A stretch of 32,779 bases of DNA from Bacteriovoracaceae bacterium UBA7695 (GTDB lineage: Bacteria; Bdellovibrionota; Bacteriovoracia; Bacteriovoracales; Bacteriovoracaceae): contig DLGL01000126.1 of the NCBI GenBank assembly GCA_002482685.1, forward strand, positions 6,154-38,932, read 5' to 3'. Of this stretch, positions 32,352 through 32,779 are shown in pieces. Made by a program: the position numbers and the translations under genes. Every line of letters begins with the position of its first letter. Within the stretch, counting starts at the first letter, position 1. The notes under the pieces were generated by a model. The model did no database searches. It had not been told where the DNA came from and worked only from the letters and a program-made list of their open reading frames with translations.

Positions 32352-32779
32352 TTAGCGGTGCTTTCTGAAGGCGGCTGCAGTATTTTTCTTAGCAACAGGA
32401 CGCTTGATCCCGCCACCAGATGCACTGCCTGAAGAAGAACTTTGTCCGGCAGGTTTATCTCTTCTCGGGCCATCTGGCCTGCGCTCACTAATACTTTGAG
32501 CTCCACCTTTTCGATGTTTTTTGCCTCCGCCAGAGCGACCGCCGCTGCGGTCATTTCGCTCTCCACCGCGTTCAGGACGTCCCTCAGCACTACGGCCCTC
32601 AGAAGGTCTTCGGCCGCTGAACTTGCGCTTACTAAAGCAATCATCACAAATATTAAAGCGGGCATTGGCCGGCATTTGACATCCGCAGCTAGAACAAGTT
32701 TTTCCAATTTTATCTGAGAGAAGCTCGTTTAAGCGCTCAATGGCCTTTGATTTATTTGCCAGAAGTGCCTTCTCATCAA
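32352..32779 (-). CDS. Zinc-ribbon protein with Arg/Gly-rich tail, N-terminus outside window
   Basis: The frame stays open past the window edge; I extended it beyond the ATG at 32675 because the upstream codons encode a zinc ribbon (KTCSSCGCQM ... NICDDC), which an internal start would break. A helical segment (LANKSKAIERLNELLSDK) precedes it. After it come about 85 residues of disordered Arg/Gly/Ser-rich sequence (GERNDRSGGRSGGGKKHRKG) ending KKNTAAAFRKHR. The combination suggests RNA or nucleic-acid binding, perhaps the C-terminal end of a helicase or a ribosome-associated factor. The actual protein type cannot be told from this piece. Confidence 0.65.
   Translation of the reverse strand, partial: DEKALLANKSKAIERLNELLSDKIGKTCSSCGCQMPANARFNICDDCFSKRKFSGRRPSEGRSAEGRPERGGERNDRSGGRSGGGKKHRKGGAQSISERRPDGPRRDKPAGQSSSSGSASGGGIKRPVAKKNTAAAFRKHR

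Noticed and set aside
32324..32707. A second minus-strand frame of 127 residues over the zinc-ribbon gene
   Set aside because: It overlaps the zinc-ribbon gene in another frame, lacks the CxxC pattern, and would run into the ferritin-like gene's start.

Overview
The window looks like chromosome from a Gram-negative, AT-leaning bacterium of the Bdellovibrionota, probably near Bacteriovorax/Peredibacter. This is inferred from the mix of genes: cysteine-rich prepilin-like proteins, a membrane-bound CheA-like kinase, HD-GYP and HPt signalling proteins, many small secreted proteins of no known family, and a large GLUG-repeat lipoprotein. No rRNA, tRNA, CRISPR or prophage was seen. Genes are densely packed and no gene-free stretch exceeds 300 bases.

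Layout. 1-1909 (minus): a small-ORF gene, two short membrane proteins with PH-like tails and a chloramphenicol-acetyltransferase-like enzyme cut by the window edge. 1992-3201 (plus): an unrecognised protein and an exported START-like protein, closed by a two-way terminator. 3244-8926 (minus): the standout region, a three-gene operon of large prepilin-like proteins. Each has a type IV prepilin N-terminus, a paralogous cysteine-rich stalk, a variable number of 29-residue cysteine repeats, and a thrombospondin type-1-like module. 9092-11279 (minus): a succinate-semialdehyde-type dehydrogenase followed by a cupin-like protein. 11373-11825 (plus): an RRM RNA-binding protein.

11882-16879 (minus): a Calx-beta/GLUG lipoprotein, an HPt protein translationally coupled to it, a trypsin-like secreted protease and a small exported coiled-coil protein. 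17079-20392 (plus): two membrane proteins and a GH20 beta-N-acetylhexosaminidase. 20504-24670: a CheY-like regulator, a convergent CheA-like sensor kinase sharing stop-codon bases with it, and a FecR-like protein diverging from the kinase. 24737-25831 (minus): a lone transposase-like gene. 25980-27753 (minus): a SpoIIE/PP2C-like protein that has lost its metal-binding aspartates, coupled to an exported protein. 27904-28626 (plus): an HD-GYP phosphodiesterase. 28629-29771 (minus): a TonB-like membrane-anchored protein with a proline-rich linker and cysteine-rich tail. 29861-32779: a class II aldolase/adducin protein, then a minus-strand operon of a zinc-ribbon/RGG protein, a DUF455 ferritin-like protein and an ATP-grasp-like protein.

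Taken together, the window holds surface adhesion or prey-contact machinery (prepilins, GLUG lipoprotein, secreted protease, hexosaminidase) interleaved with phosphorelay and c-di-GMP signalling. The link to predation is inference. The modular architecture of the three prepilins is read directly from the sequence.
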